Origin: Pyrodictiaceae archaeon
GTDB lineage: Archaea > Thermoproteota > Thermoprotei_A > Sulfolobales > Pyrodictiaceae
Assembly: GCA_027046105.1 (NCBI GenBank)
Contig: JALTZQ010000068.1
Coordinates: forward strand, 1-19,120
Reading direction: 5' to 3'
Length of the DNA stretch: 19,120 nucleotides
A program made the translations under genes and the position numbers. Positions 1 through 7,685 of this stretch are shown piece by piece (position 1 is the stretch's first letter; each line of letters starts with the position of its first letter). The notes beneath the pieces are model-generated. The model ran no database searches. It was not told the DNA's origin and was given only the letters and a program-made list of their open reading frames with translations.

Positions 1-1029
1 AACATATACTATGCTCTGGGATACAGTGGTGCAGGTGCACTACTCGTCACGAAGGATGGATCGGTACTCCTAGTACCTCCCCTTGAATACCTACGTGCTC
101 GTGATACATTAGTCGAAAACAATGTTGAGGCTGAGCTAATTGTTTTTCAGCCATACAAGCTTCCTAGAGGACTTGATTTAGGCGGTAAACCAAAAGTAAT
201 AGATAAGCCCTTAGTTGAGGCTGTCTCTAATCTAGTTGAGGAGAACTGTACACTTCTACACGACGGTCTCAATACTGCATCATACGATAAGCTCTCTAGA
301 CGATTTAGACTCGCTGATGTATCCCAGCATATTACTGAGCTGAGAAGTGTGAAAGAGTGGTGGGAGTTAGAGCGTATTGAAGCAGCTACCCGCATAGCTG
401 AGGAAGCATTAGCAACTGGCCTTAACACCCTTGATGATAATGTTTCCGAGGCTGAGATAGCAGCCACAATAGAATACACTATGCGTAGACTTGGTGCTTC
501 ACAGACAGCTTTTCCGACAATAGTGGCGTTCGGGAGAAACAGTATTTACCCACATGCAGAGCCTTCATTGGAGCGTCGACTTAGACGAGACACTGTTGTA
601 TTAATCGATCTCGGAGCTGTGTACAAGGGTTATAGGAGTGACATGACAAGAACCACAGTTTTTGGCGTAGATAAGAGTATAGCTGAAGTAGCCGATGTTG
701 TTATGCAAGCAGTTGATGAGGCTATTGATAGTATTGAACCCGGTAAGACCTGTGAAGAAATAGACGCTGTTGCACGTCAAGTACTGGCTAGACATGGTCT
801 TGACAAATACTTTATCCATAGTCTAGGTCATGGTGTTGGCATCGAAGTGCACGAGGAGCCAAGGGTGAGTCCAGGTTCAAAGAAGAAGCTGCGTGAAGGC
901 ATGGTTATAACAGTTGAGCCTGGAGTTTACATTCCTGGCCAGTTCGGTGTAAGGATAGAAGAACTAGTGGTTGTAACCAAGAAGGGAGCGAGAAGAATAA
1001 CAAGGTTCCCATCAAGACTATGGGAGTAA
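1..1029 (+). CDS. M24 family metallopeptidase (Xaa-Pro aminopeptidase type), 5' end outside window
   Basis: The frame is open from the first base, giving 342 visible residues; the true start lies upstream. The visible N-terminus (YYALGYSGAGALLV) resembles the creatinase-like N-terminal domain of prolidases and Xaa-Pro aminopeptidases. The C-terminal pita-bread catalytic domain, from about residue 117, has all five metal ligands of the M24 family: D203 (LIDLGA), D214 (RSDMT), H277 (HSLGHGVG), E306 (VEPGVY) and E320 (RIEE). The enzyme should be a cytosolic two-metal exopeptidase releasing the residue before proline or splitting Xaa-Pro dipeptides; which one cannot be told from sequence. Only about 10-25 N-terminal residues seem to be missing, judged by the usual length near 350-360. 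Archease follows after 23 bases. A start at 349 would cut off the N-terminal domain and is not credible. Confidence 0.9.
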   Translation, partial: NIYYALGYSGAGALLVTKDGSVLLVPPLEYLRARDTLVENNVEAELIVFQPYKLPRGLDLGGKPKVIDKPLVEAVSNLVEENCTLLHDGLNTASYDKLSRRFRLADVSQHITELRSVKEWWELERIEAATRIAEEALATGLNTLDDNVSEAEIAATIEYTMRRLGASQTAFPTIVAFGRNSIYPHAEPSLERRLRRDTVVLIDLGAVYKGYRSDMTRTTVFGVDKSIAEVADVVMQAVDEAIDSIEPGKTCEEIDAVARQVLARHGLDKYFIHSLGHGVGIEVHEEPRVSPGSKKKLREGMVITVEPGVYIPGQFGVRIEELVVVTKKGARRITRFPSRLWE

Positions 1030-1052
1030 CTAACTAGTTGTGGTGGAGAGTT

Positions 1053-1496
1053 ATGGAGATTAAATGTCCTGGCTTCGCACATGCCCCTCATACAGCTGAT
1101 GTCCTTGTAGTAGCTCGTGGTAGGACTCTAGAGGAGGCTTTTGAACAAGCCGCACTAGGCGTGTATGAGGTTATAACTGATACTAGTAAGGTTGAACCAC
1201 GTGTTGAAGTCGAAGTATCAGTAGATGGTTTTGACCTCTATAACTTACTTTATAGGTGGATTGAAGAGCTACTAGTGTTCACCGATAGTGAGGGACTAGT
1301 ATTCTCTAAATTTCATGTAGAGAAGATAGAGGCTGTGAGTAGCGATGAATACAAGTTGAAAGCAAGGGTTTATGGCGAAAATTTTGATCCTAATAAACAC
1401 GAGCATCGAACCATAGTAAAAGCTATGACATATGCACAAATGGAGATACGGAAGGAAGACGGCTGCTGGTATATACAGTTTGTAGTCGATATTTAG
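1053..1496 (+). CDS. Archease, activator of the RtcB tRNA ligase
   Basis: A 147-residue protein of the archease family. Archease speeds guanylylation and turnover of the RtcB RNA ligase, which joins tRNA halves after intron removal in archaea. Family landmarks seen are the HTAD segment near the N-terminus (D16), the EEAFEQAALG helix, a WIEELL segment, the KHEHRTIVKAMTYAQM stretch and an acidic residue close to the C-terminus (VVDI). The ATG at 1053 is preferred because GGTGGAG lies just upstream (1042-1048). A TTG at 1038 would add five residues. The gene follows the M24 peptidase closely and may be cotranscribed with it. RtcB itself is not in the window. Confidence 0.92.
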   Translation: MEIKCPGFAHAPHTADVLVVARGRTLEEAFEQAALGVYEVITDTSKVEPRVEVEVSVDGFDLYNLLYRWIEELLVFTDSEGLVFSKFHVEKIEAVSSDEYKLKARVYGENFDPNKHEHRTIVKAMTYAQMEIRKEDGCWYIQFVVDI

Positions 1497-1596
1497 CCAA
1501 TTGTCTCTCCGCTACTACGCTACGTCGTCTACTAAGGTGTCTAGTCTTCTTTGTCCATGTCTTTGATGTTTCGCTGTTACTTGGAAGCGTATGAGT

Positions 1597-1602
1597 CTTT
1601 AT
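1597..1602 (+). promoter_or_regulatory. Possible TATA box for the aIF2 gamma operon
   Basis: The 155-base gap between archease and aIF2 gamma contains a TTTAT stretch about 50 bases before the ATG, the right spacing for a start site near 1625. A strong G-rich ribosome site (GGGGGTGG, about 1635-1642) lies between that point and the ATG. The TATA call is weak because the match is short. Confidence 0.3.
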
Positions 1603-1651
1603 CCAGTACCTGTATAGAACGAGTGCTAGGATTAGGGGGTGGTTAAGGTCC

Positions 1652-2920
1652 ATGGCTAGGCTGGACAGGGAGGAAATAGAGGCTCAGCGACGGCGCCAAC
1701 CAGAAGTAAATATCGGCACAGCTGGTCATGTTGACCACGGCAAAACCACCCTTGTCCAAGCGTTAACGGGTGTCTGGACAGCAAAGCATAGTGAAGAGCT
1801 TCGCCGAGGTATGACCATTAAGCTAGGCTATGCCGAGGGTGAAGTATGGTATTGTGAGGGAGCTGAGGAGCCAGAAGCGTTTCAGCCCTTCCCAGAGCAG
1901 TGCCCGAAAGGAACTGTACCTAAGCTACTACGTAGAGTATCATATGTTGATGCGCCGGGCCACGAAATTCTAATGGCTACAATGCTCTCTGGGGCAGCAA
2001 TAATGGATGGAGCCTTACTAGTCATAGCTGCTAATGAGAAGTGTCCTCAGCCACAGACTAGAGAGCACTTCGCTGCCCTCGATATTGTGGGTGTTAAGCG
2101 CCTGGTTATAGTCCAGAACAAGGTTGACGTCGTAACGCTTGAAAGGGCTAGAGAAAACTACAAGGAGATAAAAGTTTTTGTGAAAGGTACCTGGGCCGAA
2201 AATAACCCCATTATACCGGTTAGTGCTCTCCACCGTGTAAACATAGATGCACTGCTTATGGCAATGGAGGTTGAGGTTCCTACACCGGAACGTGATCCAA
2301 CAAAACCACCGCTAATGTATGTTGCTAGGAGCTTTGATGTAAATAAGCCAGGTACAACAATACGTGATCTCAAGGGTGGTGTTATTGGTGGCTCAATAAT
2401 TCAGGGTGTACTACGTGTTGGCGATGACATAGAAATCGTGCCAGGTGTCCCAGTAGCACGAACCAGCGGCAAAATGGTTTATGAACCTGTACAAACGACT
2501 ATTGTTAGCCTCAAGTTTGGTAATCTCGAAGTCGAGGAGGCTAAACCAGGTGGACTAGTGGCTATAGGTACCGAGCTAGACCCCTCACTTACAAAAGCTG
2601 ATAGTCTCGTCGGAAACGTTGTTGGTAAGCCAGGTCACTTGCCCCCAGTGTGGGAAACAATAAGGCTTGAGTATCACCTATTGGAGAGAGTCGTTGGTAC
2701 GAAGGAACTCGTCAAGGTCTCACCACTACGTAAAGGCGAGCCCATAATGATAACTGCTGGTACGGCGATAACTCTTGGCCGTATCACTGAGATAAGGAAG
2801 GATGAAGTTGAAATAGCCCTTAGGAAGCCCATTGCTGCACCAGTAGGTTCAAGAGTTGCTATATCTAGACAGGTGCTAGGAAGATGGAGACTAGTAGGCT
2901 GGGGCGTTGTACGCGAATGA
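1652..2920 (+). CDS. Translation initiation factor aIF2 subunit gamma
   Basis: A 422-residue GTPase that carries initiator Met-tRNA to the small ribosomal subunit as the core of heterotrimeric aIF2. G1 is GHVDHGKT (25-32), switch 1 GMTIKLGY (53-60), G3 DAPGH (100-104), G4 NKVD (156-159) and G5 SAL (191-193). Beta-barrel domains II and III follow, ending in GRWRLVGWG as in other archaeal gamma subunits. The ATG at 1652 follows a G-rich ribosome site. The zinc knuckle between G2 and G3, usually two CxxC pairs, keeps only C68 and C84 here; their partner positions are A71 and G87. The stop overlaps the start of the PIN gene (ATGA, 2917-2920). Subunits alpha and beta are not in the window. Confidence 0.97.
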   Translation: MARLDREEIEAQRRRQPEVNIGTAGHVDHGKTTLVQALTGVWTAKHSEELRRGMTIKLGYAEGEVWYCEGAEEPEAFQPFPEQCPKGTVPKLLRRVSYVDAPGHEILMATMLSGAAIMDGALLVIAANEKCPQPQTREHFAALDIVGVKRLVIVQNKVDVVTLERARENYKEIKVFVKGTWAENNPIIPVSALHRVNIDALLMAMEVEVPTPERDPTKPPLMYVARSFDVNKPGTTIRDLKGGVIGGSIIQGVLRVGDDIEIVPGVPVARTSGKMVYEPVQTTIVSLKFGNLEVEEAKPGGLVAIGTELDPSLTKADSLVGNVVGKPGHLPPVWETIRLEYHLLERVVGTKELVKVSPLRKGEPIMITAGTAITLGRITEIRKDEVEIALRKPIAAPVGSRVAISRQVLGRWRLVGWGVVRE

Positions 2921-3306
2921 GAAGAGTCGTTTTCGACACAAGTATTCTCCTCCTATTATATGATGGTGTTGACGTGTTTAGCTGGGTTGAACACGTTCTA
3001 GACACAGTGCCAGAGTGTATTGTTCCCTCAACGGTTATACGTGAACTCGAAAAACTAGCATCATCAAAGAGGCTACATAAGAGGAGAGCAGCAAGGCTTG
3101 CTTTGCAGGCCGTTGAAAGGAAGTGCCGTGTCCTTGATGTAAAGGAGAACAGTGTTGATGATGCACTCGTGGCCATTGCACTTAGGGACTGTGAAGCCAT
3201 CATAGCAACTGCAGATAATGAGCTTAGGCGAAGGCTACGCGAGAGAGGGATTCCAAACATATACTATCGGCGGGCCAAGCATGGGCTAGAGCTAGAGGGC
3301 AGCTAG
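2917..3306 (+). CDS. PIN-domain ribonuclease (FCF1/UTP24-like), adjacent to aIF2 gamma
   Basis: A 129-residue single PIN domain, the expected full length for this family. The acidic metal-binding residues are visible: D7 in VVFDTS, E43 in VIRELE, D81/D82 in [10 protein letters not shown] and D100 in [15 protein letters not shown]. The ATG at 2917 overlaps the aIF2 gamma stop, so translation is probably coupled; an upstream in-frame ATG at 2884 would lie inside aIF2 gamma and adds no PIN sequence. A PIN protein beside aIF2 gamma and the Rpo7 gene is common in archaea, and the family is thought to act in rRNA processing. No antitoxin gene is adjacent, which argues against a VapC toxin. The rRNA role is inferred from family and context. 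Confidence 0.85.
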   Translation: MRRVVFDTSILLLLYDGVDVFSWVEHVLDTVPECIVPSTVIRELEKLASSKRLHKRRAARLALQAVERKCRVLDVKENSVDDALVAIALRDCEAIIATADNELRRRLRERGIPNIYYRRAKHGLELEGS

Positions 3307-3317
3307 GAGAGCAAAGG

Positions 3318-3324
3318 TTAATAT
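3318..3324 (+). promoter_or_regulatory. Candidate TATA box for rpo7-spt4
   Basis: TTAATAT preceded by a purine-rich AAAGG (BRE-like) lies 66 bases before the Rpo7 start, predicting a leader of about 45 bases. The G-rich ribosome site GTGGGGCGG (about 3375-3382) lies within that leader. Confidence 0.4.
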
Positions 3325-3389
3325 CTCTACCCACTAGGCCTACATGCGATTAGGCTACCTAGTGTACGTTAGCGTGGGGCGGCAAACCC

Positions 3390-3980
3390 TTGTATGCTGT
3401 CTACCGTGTACGTGATGTTGTAAGGATCCCACCATCGCTCTTTGATGTTCCACTGGAGGAGGCTGCTAGAGAGGTACTCTACCAGCGCTATTTAGGCTAT
3501 GTTGACCCAGATTTGGGGATAATCGTCGCCATCTACAATATCCATGTTGACGAGCATGGCCGTATACTGCCCGGTGACGGTGCAACATATCATGATACCG
3601 AGTTCGACATATTAGCATTTAAACCCGTTGAGAAGGAAGTCGTTGAAGGCTCAATAGTCAGCGTACAAGATTTCGGCGTCTTTGTCAACCTAGGCCCTAT
3701 AGATGGGTTTATCCATAAAAGCCAGATAATGGATGAAGAAATGAGGTTTGACGCGCAGCGTGGCGCCTTTATAGGCATAAAAACTGGACGCATTATCGAA
3801 AAAGGAGACGTTGTTCGTGCAAGAATAATAGCTATCTCCTTGCCAAGAGAGCCGACTAGGAAGCCGAAGATACAATTGACAATGAGGCAACCCATGTTGG
3901 GCAAGGTTGACTGGATAAGAGAAGAGGTGGCTAAAATAGAGGAAACACGTAGGAAAGCGAGAAAGACTTCTAAGGGCTAG
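3390..3980 (+). CDS. rpo7: DNA-directed RNA polymerase subunit Rpo7 (RpoE')
   Basis: A 196-residue homologue of eukaryotic RPB7. With Rpo4 it forms the stalk of archaeal RNA polymerase, which helps open the promoter and binds emerging RNA. The N-terminal RNP-like domain (MYAVYRVRDVVRIPP) is followed by an S1 RNA-binding domain at about residues 82-165 (GSIVSVQDFGVFVNLGPIDGF, ending near LTMRQP). The C-terminal tail is basic. The start is TTG at 3390: the family begins with MY followed by this motif, and a G-rich site sits 8-15 bases upstream. Spt4 follows 18 bases downstream, the usual archaeal pairing. Confidence 0.96.
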   Translation: MYAVYRVRDVVRIPPSLFDVPLEEAAREVLYQRYLGYVDPDLGIIVAIYNIHVDEHGRILPGDGATYHDTEFDILAFKPVEKEVVEGSIVSVQDFGVFVNLGPIDGFIHKSQIMDEEMRFDAQRGAFIGIKTGRIIEKGDVVRARIIAISLPREPTRKPKIQLTMRQPMLGKVDWIREEVAKIEETRRKARKTSKG

Positions 3981-3998
3981 CGGTGAGAGGGGACAAGA

Positions 3999-4220
3999 TT
4001 GGCAAGCGTTAGGAGAAGAACAAGACTACCACCTTTTAAGGCTTGCAGAAAATGCAAGGCGCTTGCACCAAGGGAGGCTGAGCGATGCCCAGTCTGCGGC
4101 TCACCAGAGCTTTCAGAGGACTGGGAAGGCGCACTTATAATTGTCGATACAGAAGCATCAATAGTAGCAGAGAAAATGAAAGTCGATAAGCCGGGAAGAT
4201 ACGCTCTCCGCGTACGCTGA
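3999..4220 (+). CDS. spt4: Transcription elongation factor Spt4 (RpoE'')
   Basis: A 73-residue zinc-ribbon protein that binds Spt5 (NusG-like) to form the clamp-closing elongation factor of archaeal RNA polymerase. The zinc ligands are C16 and C19 (CRKC) and C30 and C33 (CPVC), followed by the family signature SEDWEGALIIVD and the C-terminal PGRYALRV. The start is TTG at 3999, with a strong site GGTGAGAGGGG at 3982-3992, directly after the Rpo7 stop. The length is normal. Spt5 is not in the window. Confidence 0.95.
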   Translation: MASVRRRTRLPPFKACRKCKALAPREAERCPVCGSPELSEDWEGALIIVDTEASIVAEKMKVDKPGRYALRVR

Positions 4221-4287
4221 AAGTAAACCTCCTCCCAGATATCCTTAACCACATCTCATTATCAGAGGGCATCAGGCTGTCTATAGC

Positions 4288-4292
4288 TTTTT
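4288..4292 (+). terminator. Possible U-tract terminator after spt4
   Basis: A run of five T (CTTTTTGA) lies about 70 bases after the Spt4 stop, in the 151-base gap before the next gene. Archaeal RNA polymerase can stop at such tracts without a hairpin. The short run makes this tentative. Confidence 0.3.
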
Positions 4293-4314
4293 GATACTTG
4301 TTACATGCGTTGTG

Positions 4315-4321
4315 CTTTAAG
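4315..4321 (+). promoter_or_regulatory. Candidate TATA box upstream of dephospho-CoA kinase
   Basis: CTTTAAG lies 57 bases before the TTG start of the next gene, predicting a start site near 4342 and a short leader containing the ribosome site GGGGAGG (4355-4361). With the T-tract just upstream, this suggests a new transcription unit. Confidence 0.35.
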
Positions 4322-4371
4322 AGATCCCTAATGCTAGAGAAGTAGCTGGCTATAGGGGAGGCAAATACGTC

Positions 4372-4920
4372 TTGATCGCTAGGCTTCTAGAGCTATTGAA
4401 GAAGCCTAGCCTTTGTCTACGTTTGCCCGAGGAACTACGGCCAATAGCTGCTTACCGTTTTCCATCCGCATGCCTTGTACCTAATGAGAGTTATATTCCG
4501 GATCACATCGAGCTAATGTCAGTTGGAGATACTCTCACTCGTACACTACTTGCACGAGACATATATCCACGCCTAGCTATTGTTGATTGTAGAGAAAAAC
4601 GTGTTACAACAGCATGCCCCGAACCTCCTTCCGGCTACAAGGTTTTACGGACATGGAATCCACCTGCTACGATAACTAGTGAGGCTATCAGTGTACTTTC
4701 GGAGGCTCTTCGCGTAGAAAAAGCGTTCATTGTTGTTGATGGGGAGGAGGATCTTCTCGTTTTACCGCTTGTACTACTTGCTCCAATTGACTCGATCGTC
4801 GCTTATGGGCAGCCAGGGCAAGGCATTGTGCTTGTTCACGTAAACAGGCGTACTAAGCAGGTAGCCTATTCTTTACTTGAAGATATGAGTCTTAGCCTGT
4901 GTGAGCGTGGAGTGGTTTGA
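4372..4920 (+). CDS. GTP-dependent dephospho-CoA kinase (DUF359)
   Basis: A 182-residue member of the archaeal DUF359 family, shown in Thermococcus to phosphorylate dephospho-CoA with GTP, the last step of coenzyme A synthesis. It is unrelated to bacterial CoaE. Family motifs are VGDTLT (51-56), VDGEEDLLVLP (122-132) and YGQPGQGIVLV (145-155). The start is TTG at 4372, ten bases after GGGGAGG; no better in-frame start is present. The last bases overlap the next gene as TTGA (4917-4920). Position beside Spt4 fits the conserved archaeal gene order. Confidence 0.9.
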   Translation: MIARLLELLKKPSLCLRLPEELRPIAAYRFPSACLVPNESYIPDHIELMSVGDTLTRTLLARDIYPRLAIVDCREKRVTTACPEPPSGYKVLRTWNPPATITSEAISVLSEALRVEKAFIVVDGEEDLLVLPLVLLAPIDSIVAYGQPGQGIVLVHVNRRTKQVAYSLLEDMSLSLCERGVV

Positions 4921-6926
4921 AGCCCAGCATGTCTCGTAGAAAATGGCAACAACCACGAAAGGAGCTTCGCGAGAACCAAGCAAAGGTTGTACTAGGAACA
5001 CCCTTAAAGGCGCGTGTAAAGAATATTGTCGTTCCACGTGTCGGGTATAGATGGCGAGGATTTGTTACTATTGAGGTTGATGTAGGAGTAGAAGTTAATC
5101 TTATGATGGCTGGTAGTGTGGCACAATGGCTTTCTCCAGGGGAGCATGTTGAGGTCTTATTTAGTGAAGAGCCTAGCTTTGTTGGGGATGGGTTAGTCAG
5201 TCTACCTGGTGAATATGTTCTCTGGCGCCTATATGATGATGAACACATACTCGTATGGCCACCTTGGAGAAAGGAGTATACACTGACAAGGATGGATCCC
5301 CTTGAGGCCAACAAGGTATACAGTTACCGCGTTATTGCACGAGAAGCCGTTAGTGAACAGGATTATCTTGATATCGTGCTGCTAGAGCAACACCACTATG
5401 CGAGCAAGGAGGAACGAGTCGCTGTATGGCGTTGCCCTATATGCGGCCATTACATGGAAGCAAATATTCAACCCAAGTGTCCAAAACACAATCTACCAAT
5501 GAGGTTACAGGAAATACGTGGTAGCTTACCTAGCTCTAGATTCTTGGTCATCGAGTTGCTTGATCGTAAACCTTACGAGCCACGAATTGTCGGCTATGTT
5601 AGAGTTGATACACCGATTCCATTGATGAATAGGCGTTTACCAGATGGCCGTGTCGAGAGATTTATCCGTGAACGTGTTTTCCCAAGAGACTGGTTTCACC
5701 CAACCTTTTGGCCTATGGCGTACTCTAGGAGGAGAGAGATAATACTTCGCTATCGAGAGCTGGCGAAACTCTATGGTTCAAGGAGCCTTGCTAGAGCTAT
5801 TGTGGGCGAAGAGGTCTCCGCTGAGGCACTACGTAGCGCTAATACCGCTGCAGCAAGAATAGCACGTGTAGTTGTTCACCCTGATTATCGTGGAGACGGG
5901 CTAGGAGTATTGACCGTCAAGGCTGCATTAGACTGGATAAGGGAGAGGCGAATACCAGAGATGAAAAGAGGTAAACACGTTGTAGAGACTATTGCGCAAA
6001 TGGCACGATTTAACCCGTTCTTTGAGAAAGCTGGTTTCCGCTACATGTGGGATACTGCAAGTGGGAGACCAGTACTGATGTATCCACTCTCGGATGAAGC
6101 ACGCAGGCTCATAGAGAAATTCTTGTCTGAGGATCCTTACGCAAGGATACACAAGGGGCGCCTTTATAAGCCACGTTTTGGGATAGAAGAGCCTCTTAGC
6201 GGCTCCATAGCTTTAAGAAAAGTCACAAAAATATACTCTAGTGTTCTTGATATCAAAGCCCTTCCAAAGGATCTCCAAGAGGTCTTGCGTGCGTTTGGCG
6301 TCGAGAAGAGAACTATTGAACGTTATGTGCTAAAGGATGTAGACTTGGTTATTGAGCCTGGAGAAATAGTCGCGGTCGTAGGCATGTCGGGTGCAGGCAA
6401 GACGACACTACTGAGAATGATTATAGGCGGTATCCTGGGCATAGATGATGAAAACTATAAGCCTACATCTGGTTCTATTGAAGCTCCAAAAAATGCTAGA
6501 CTAGAGTACATGCTACCTGGTGAACACGAGCCCGTATTCGGTAACGAAACTGTACTAGAACACGTGGCTAAGAAGCTTGGTGATATCTACGCCGCGGTGG
6601 AGGTACTTAATATTGTTGGTTTAAGCGACGCTGTATTCTATAGAGCGCGGTTTAATGAGCTCTCGACGGGCCAGAAGGAGAGAGCAAAACTCGCATCACT
6701 ACTTGCGTCAAAACCGAACATTCTAGTCATAGACGAGTTCACAGCACACTTGGACAGCCTAACGGCTATGAGAGTTGCTAGAAAGCTTGGCCAAATAGCG
6801 AGAAGATTTAAACTAACATTAATAGTCGCAACGAACCGACCTGAGGTTCTCCGTTCACTCTCACCAGACAAAATCATTTACGTCTCATCATACAATGTCA
6901 TTGTGGAAAAACCGCTCCACACATAA
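4917..6926 (+). CDS. GNAT acetyltransferase fused to an ABC-type ATPase (COG2401-like)
   Basis: A 669-residue multidomain protein. In order: a beta-rich N-terminal region (about 25-165); a zinc-ribbon motif C173-x2-C176-x11-C188-x2-H191; a GNAT domain with the acetyl-CoA loop VHPDYRGDGLG (320-330) and the typical NPFFEKAGF helix (366-374); and a C-terminal ABC ATPase (about 430-669). The ATPase has Walker A GMSGAGKT (489-496), signature LSTGQ (582-586) and Walker B ILVIDE (602-607). The H-switch position is N640 (VATNRP), not His. There are no membrane segments and no permease gene nearby, so it is probably a soluble ABC protein rather than a transporter. This layout matches the archaeal family described as an ABC ATPase fused to a predicted acetyltransferase; substrate and role are unknown to me. 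The TTG start overlaps the previous stop. An in-frame ATG at 4929 is the alternative start. Confidence 0.88.
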   Translation: MKPSMSRRKWQQPRKELRENQAKVVLGTPLKARVKNIVVPRVGYRWRGFVTIEVDVGVEVNLMMAGSVAQWLSPGEHVEVLFSEEPSFVGDGLVSLPGEYVLWRLYDDEHILVWPPWRKEYTLTRMDPLEANKVYSYRVIAREAVSEQDYLDIVLLEQHHYASKEERVAVWRCPICGHYMEANIQPKCPKHNLPMRLQEIRGSLPSSRFLVIELLDRKPYEPRIVGYVRVDTPIPLMNRRLPDGRVERFIRERVFPRDWFHPTFWPMAYSRRREIILRYRELAKLYGSRSLARAIVGEEVSAEALRSANTAAARIARVVVHPDYRGDGLGVLTVKAALDWIRERRIPEMKRGKHVVETIAQMARFNPFFEKAGFRYMWDTASGRPVLMYPLSDEARRLIEKFLSEDPYARIHKGRLYKPRFGIEEPLSGSIALRKVTKIYSSVLDIKALPKDLQEVLRAFGVEKRTIERYVLKDVDLVIEPGEIVAVVGMSGAGKTTLLRMIIGGILGIDDENYKPTSGSIEAPKNARLEYMLPGEHEPVFGNETVLEHVAKKLGDIYAAVEVLNIVGLSDAVFYRARFNELSTGQKERAKLASLLASKPNILVIDEFTAHLDSLTAMRVARKLGQIARRFKLTLIVATNRPEVLRSLSPDKIIYVSSYNVIVEKPLHT

Positions 6927-6952
6927 CGATGGCTTCGAAGGAGGAGGACCAT

Positions 6953-7603
6953 ATGCCAAGAATACTAAAGGTTAATGCGGTTAGACCAGATCGTGGTGCT
7001 ATACGAGAAGCCGCAGAGATCGTATCTTCTGGTGGCTTAGTAGTCTACCCCACCGACACCGTCTACGGGTTGGCATCCAATCCTTTTAGCGAAGAGGCTG
7101 TAAAGAGGCTCTTCAGGGCAAAAGGAAGACCAGAGAATAAACCCATACCAGTGCTCGTCGATGGAGTTGAAACGGCCGAGGAGATAGCTCATATAACACG
7201 CGATGCATTAAAGCTCATAGAGAATTATTGGCCAGGACCTCTAACAATAGTTCTTCGCGTAAAAAGAGATCTACCTTGCCTCGTAACCGCATGTACGGGG
7301 CGCGTCGGGCTCCGTGTACCTGGCCATATGGTTGCATTGCTTCTTGCAAAAGAGTCTGGGGGAGCAATCACAGGTACAAGTGCCAATATTTCTGGTTGGA
7401 CTCCTCCCAGGACGGCCGAGGAGGCTATACGCCAGCTCGGTGATCGTGTAGACCTTGTACTCGATGCAGGGCCTTCACCAGGGGGTAAACCTTCTACAGT
7501 AGTAGACCTTAGTGGTGAAGAGCCAGTACTTGTGAGAGAGGGCCCTATTCCTGTTCACGAGCTTGAAAAGATTCTTGGTAAGAAGATAAAACGAGCTAGA
7601 TGA
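6953..7603 (+). CDS. Threonylcarbamoyl-AMP synthase, YrdC domain (TsaC/Sua5 family)
   Basis: A 216-residue YrdC-domain enzyme that makes threonylcarbamoyl-adenylate from threonine, bicarbonate and ATP, the first step of t6A37 modification of ANN-decoding tRNAs. Conserved stretches are YPTDTVYGL (32-40), KGRPENKP (57-64), WPGPLTIVL (93-101), GTSANISG (141-148) and STVVDL (181-186). It ends soon after the YrdC fold, so it is the short TsaC-like form without the C-terminal Sua5 domain. The ATG at 6953 is preferred because GGAGGAGG (6940-6947) sits directly before it; an ATG at 6929 would add eight residues and has no ribosome site. Kae1 and Bud32, acting later in the same pathway, lie just downstream. 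Confidence 0.93.
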   Translation: MPRILKVNAVRPDRGAIREAAEIVSSGGLVVYPTDTVYGLASNPFSEEAVKRLFRAKGRPENKPIPVLVDGVETAEEIAHITRDALKLIENYWPGPLTIVLRVKRDLPCLVTACTGRVGLRVPGHMVALLLAKESGGAITGTSANISGWTPPRTAEEAIRQLGDRVDLVLDAGPSPGGKPSTVVDLSGEEPVLVREGPIPVHELEKILGKKIKRAR

Positions 7604-7637
7604 ATCTTGCCAAGGAAGCGTTACTGGGGCTATAGAA

Positions 7638-7645
7638 TTATTAAG
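7638..7645 (+). promoter_or_regulatory. Candidate TATA box for the S24e-S27ae-Kae1 operon
   Basis: An AT-rich stretch (TATAGAATTATTAAG, 7631-7645) lies about 45 bases before the S24e start. Using 7638-7645 as the TATA element places transcription start near 7667-7670, inside or at the end of the adjacent palindrome. Using TATAGA at 7631 places it near 7656. Confidence 0.4.
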
Positions 7646-7650
7646 TCTAG

Positions 7651-7670
7651 GCTTGTGGTAGGCCACAAGC
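7651..7670. repeat. Perfect 8-bp inverted repeat upstream of S24e
   Basis: GCTTGTGG and CCACAAGC flank a 4-base TAGG loop. The repeat lies between the predicted TATA element and the ribosome site, 15 bases before the S24e ATG. It could be a protein operator around the transcription start, or an RNA hairpin near the 5' end of the ribosomal-protein mRNA. Confidence 0.6.
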
Positions 7671-7685
7671 TGTGGGGGCGGTTGG

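Noticed and set aside
1497..1651. A tRNA or other structured RNA between archease and aIF2 gamma.
   Set aside because: No T-loop consensus, acceptor pairing or box motifs were found; the gap is explained by a promoter and ribosome site.
2865..3260. A 131-residue minus-strand open frame over the aIF2 gamma and PIN junction.
   Set aside because: It is antisense to two well-supported genes, is Ser-rich, and resembles no family.
2917..3306. PIN protein as a VapC toxin.
   Set aside because: No antitoxin gene is adjacent; the start is coupled to aIF2 gamma and the gene sits in a conserved information-processing order, favouring an rRNA-processing PIN protein.
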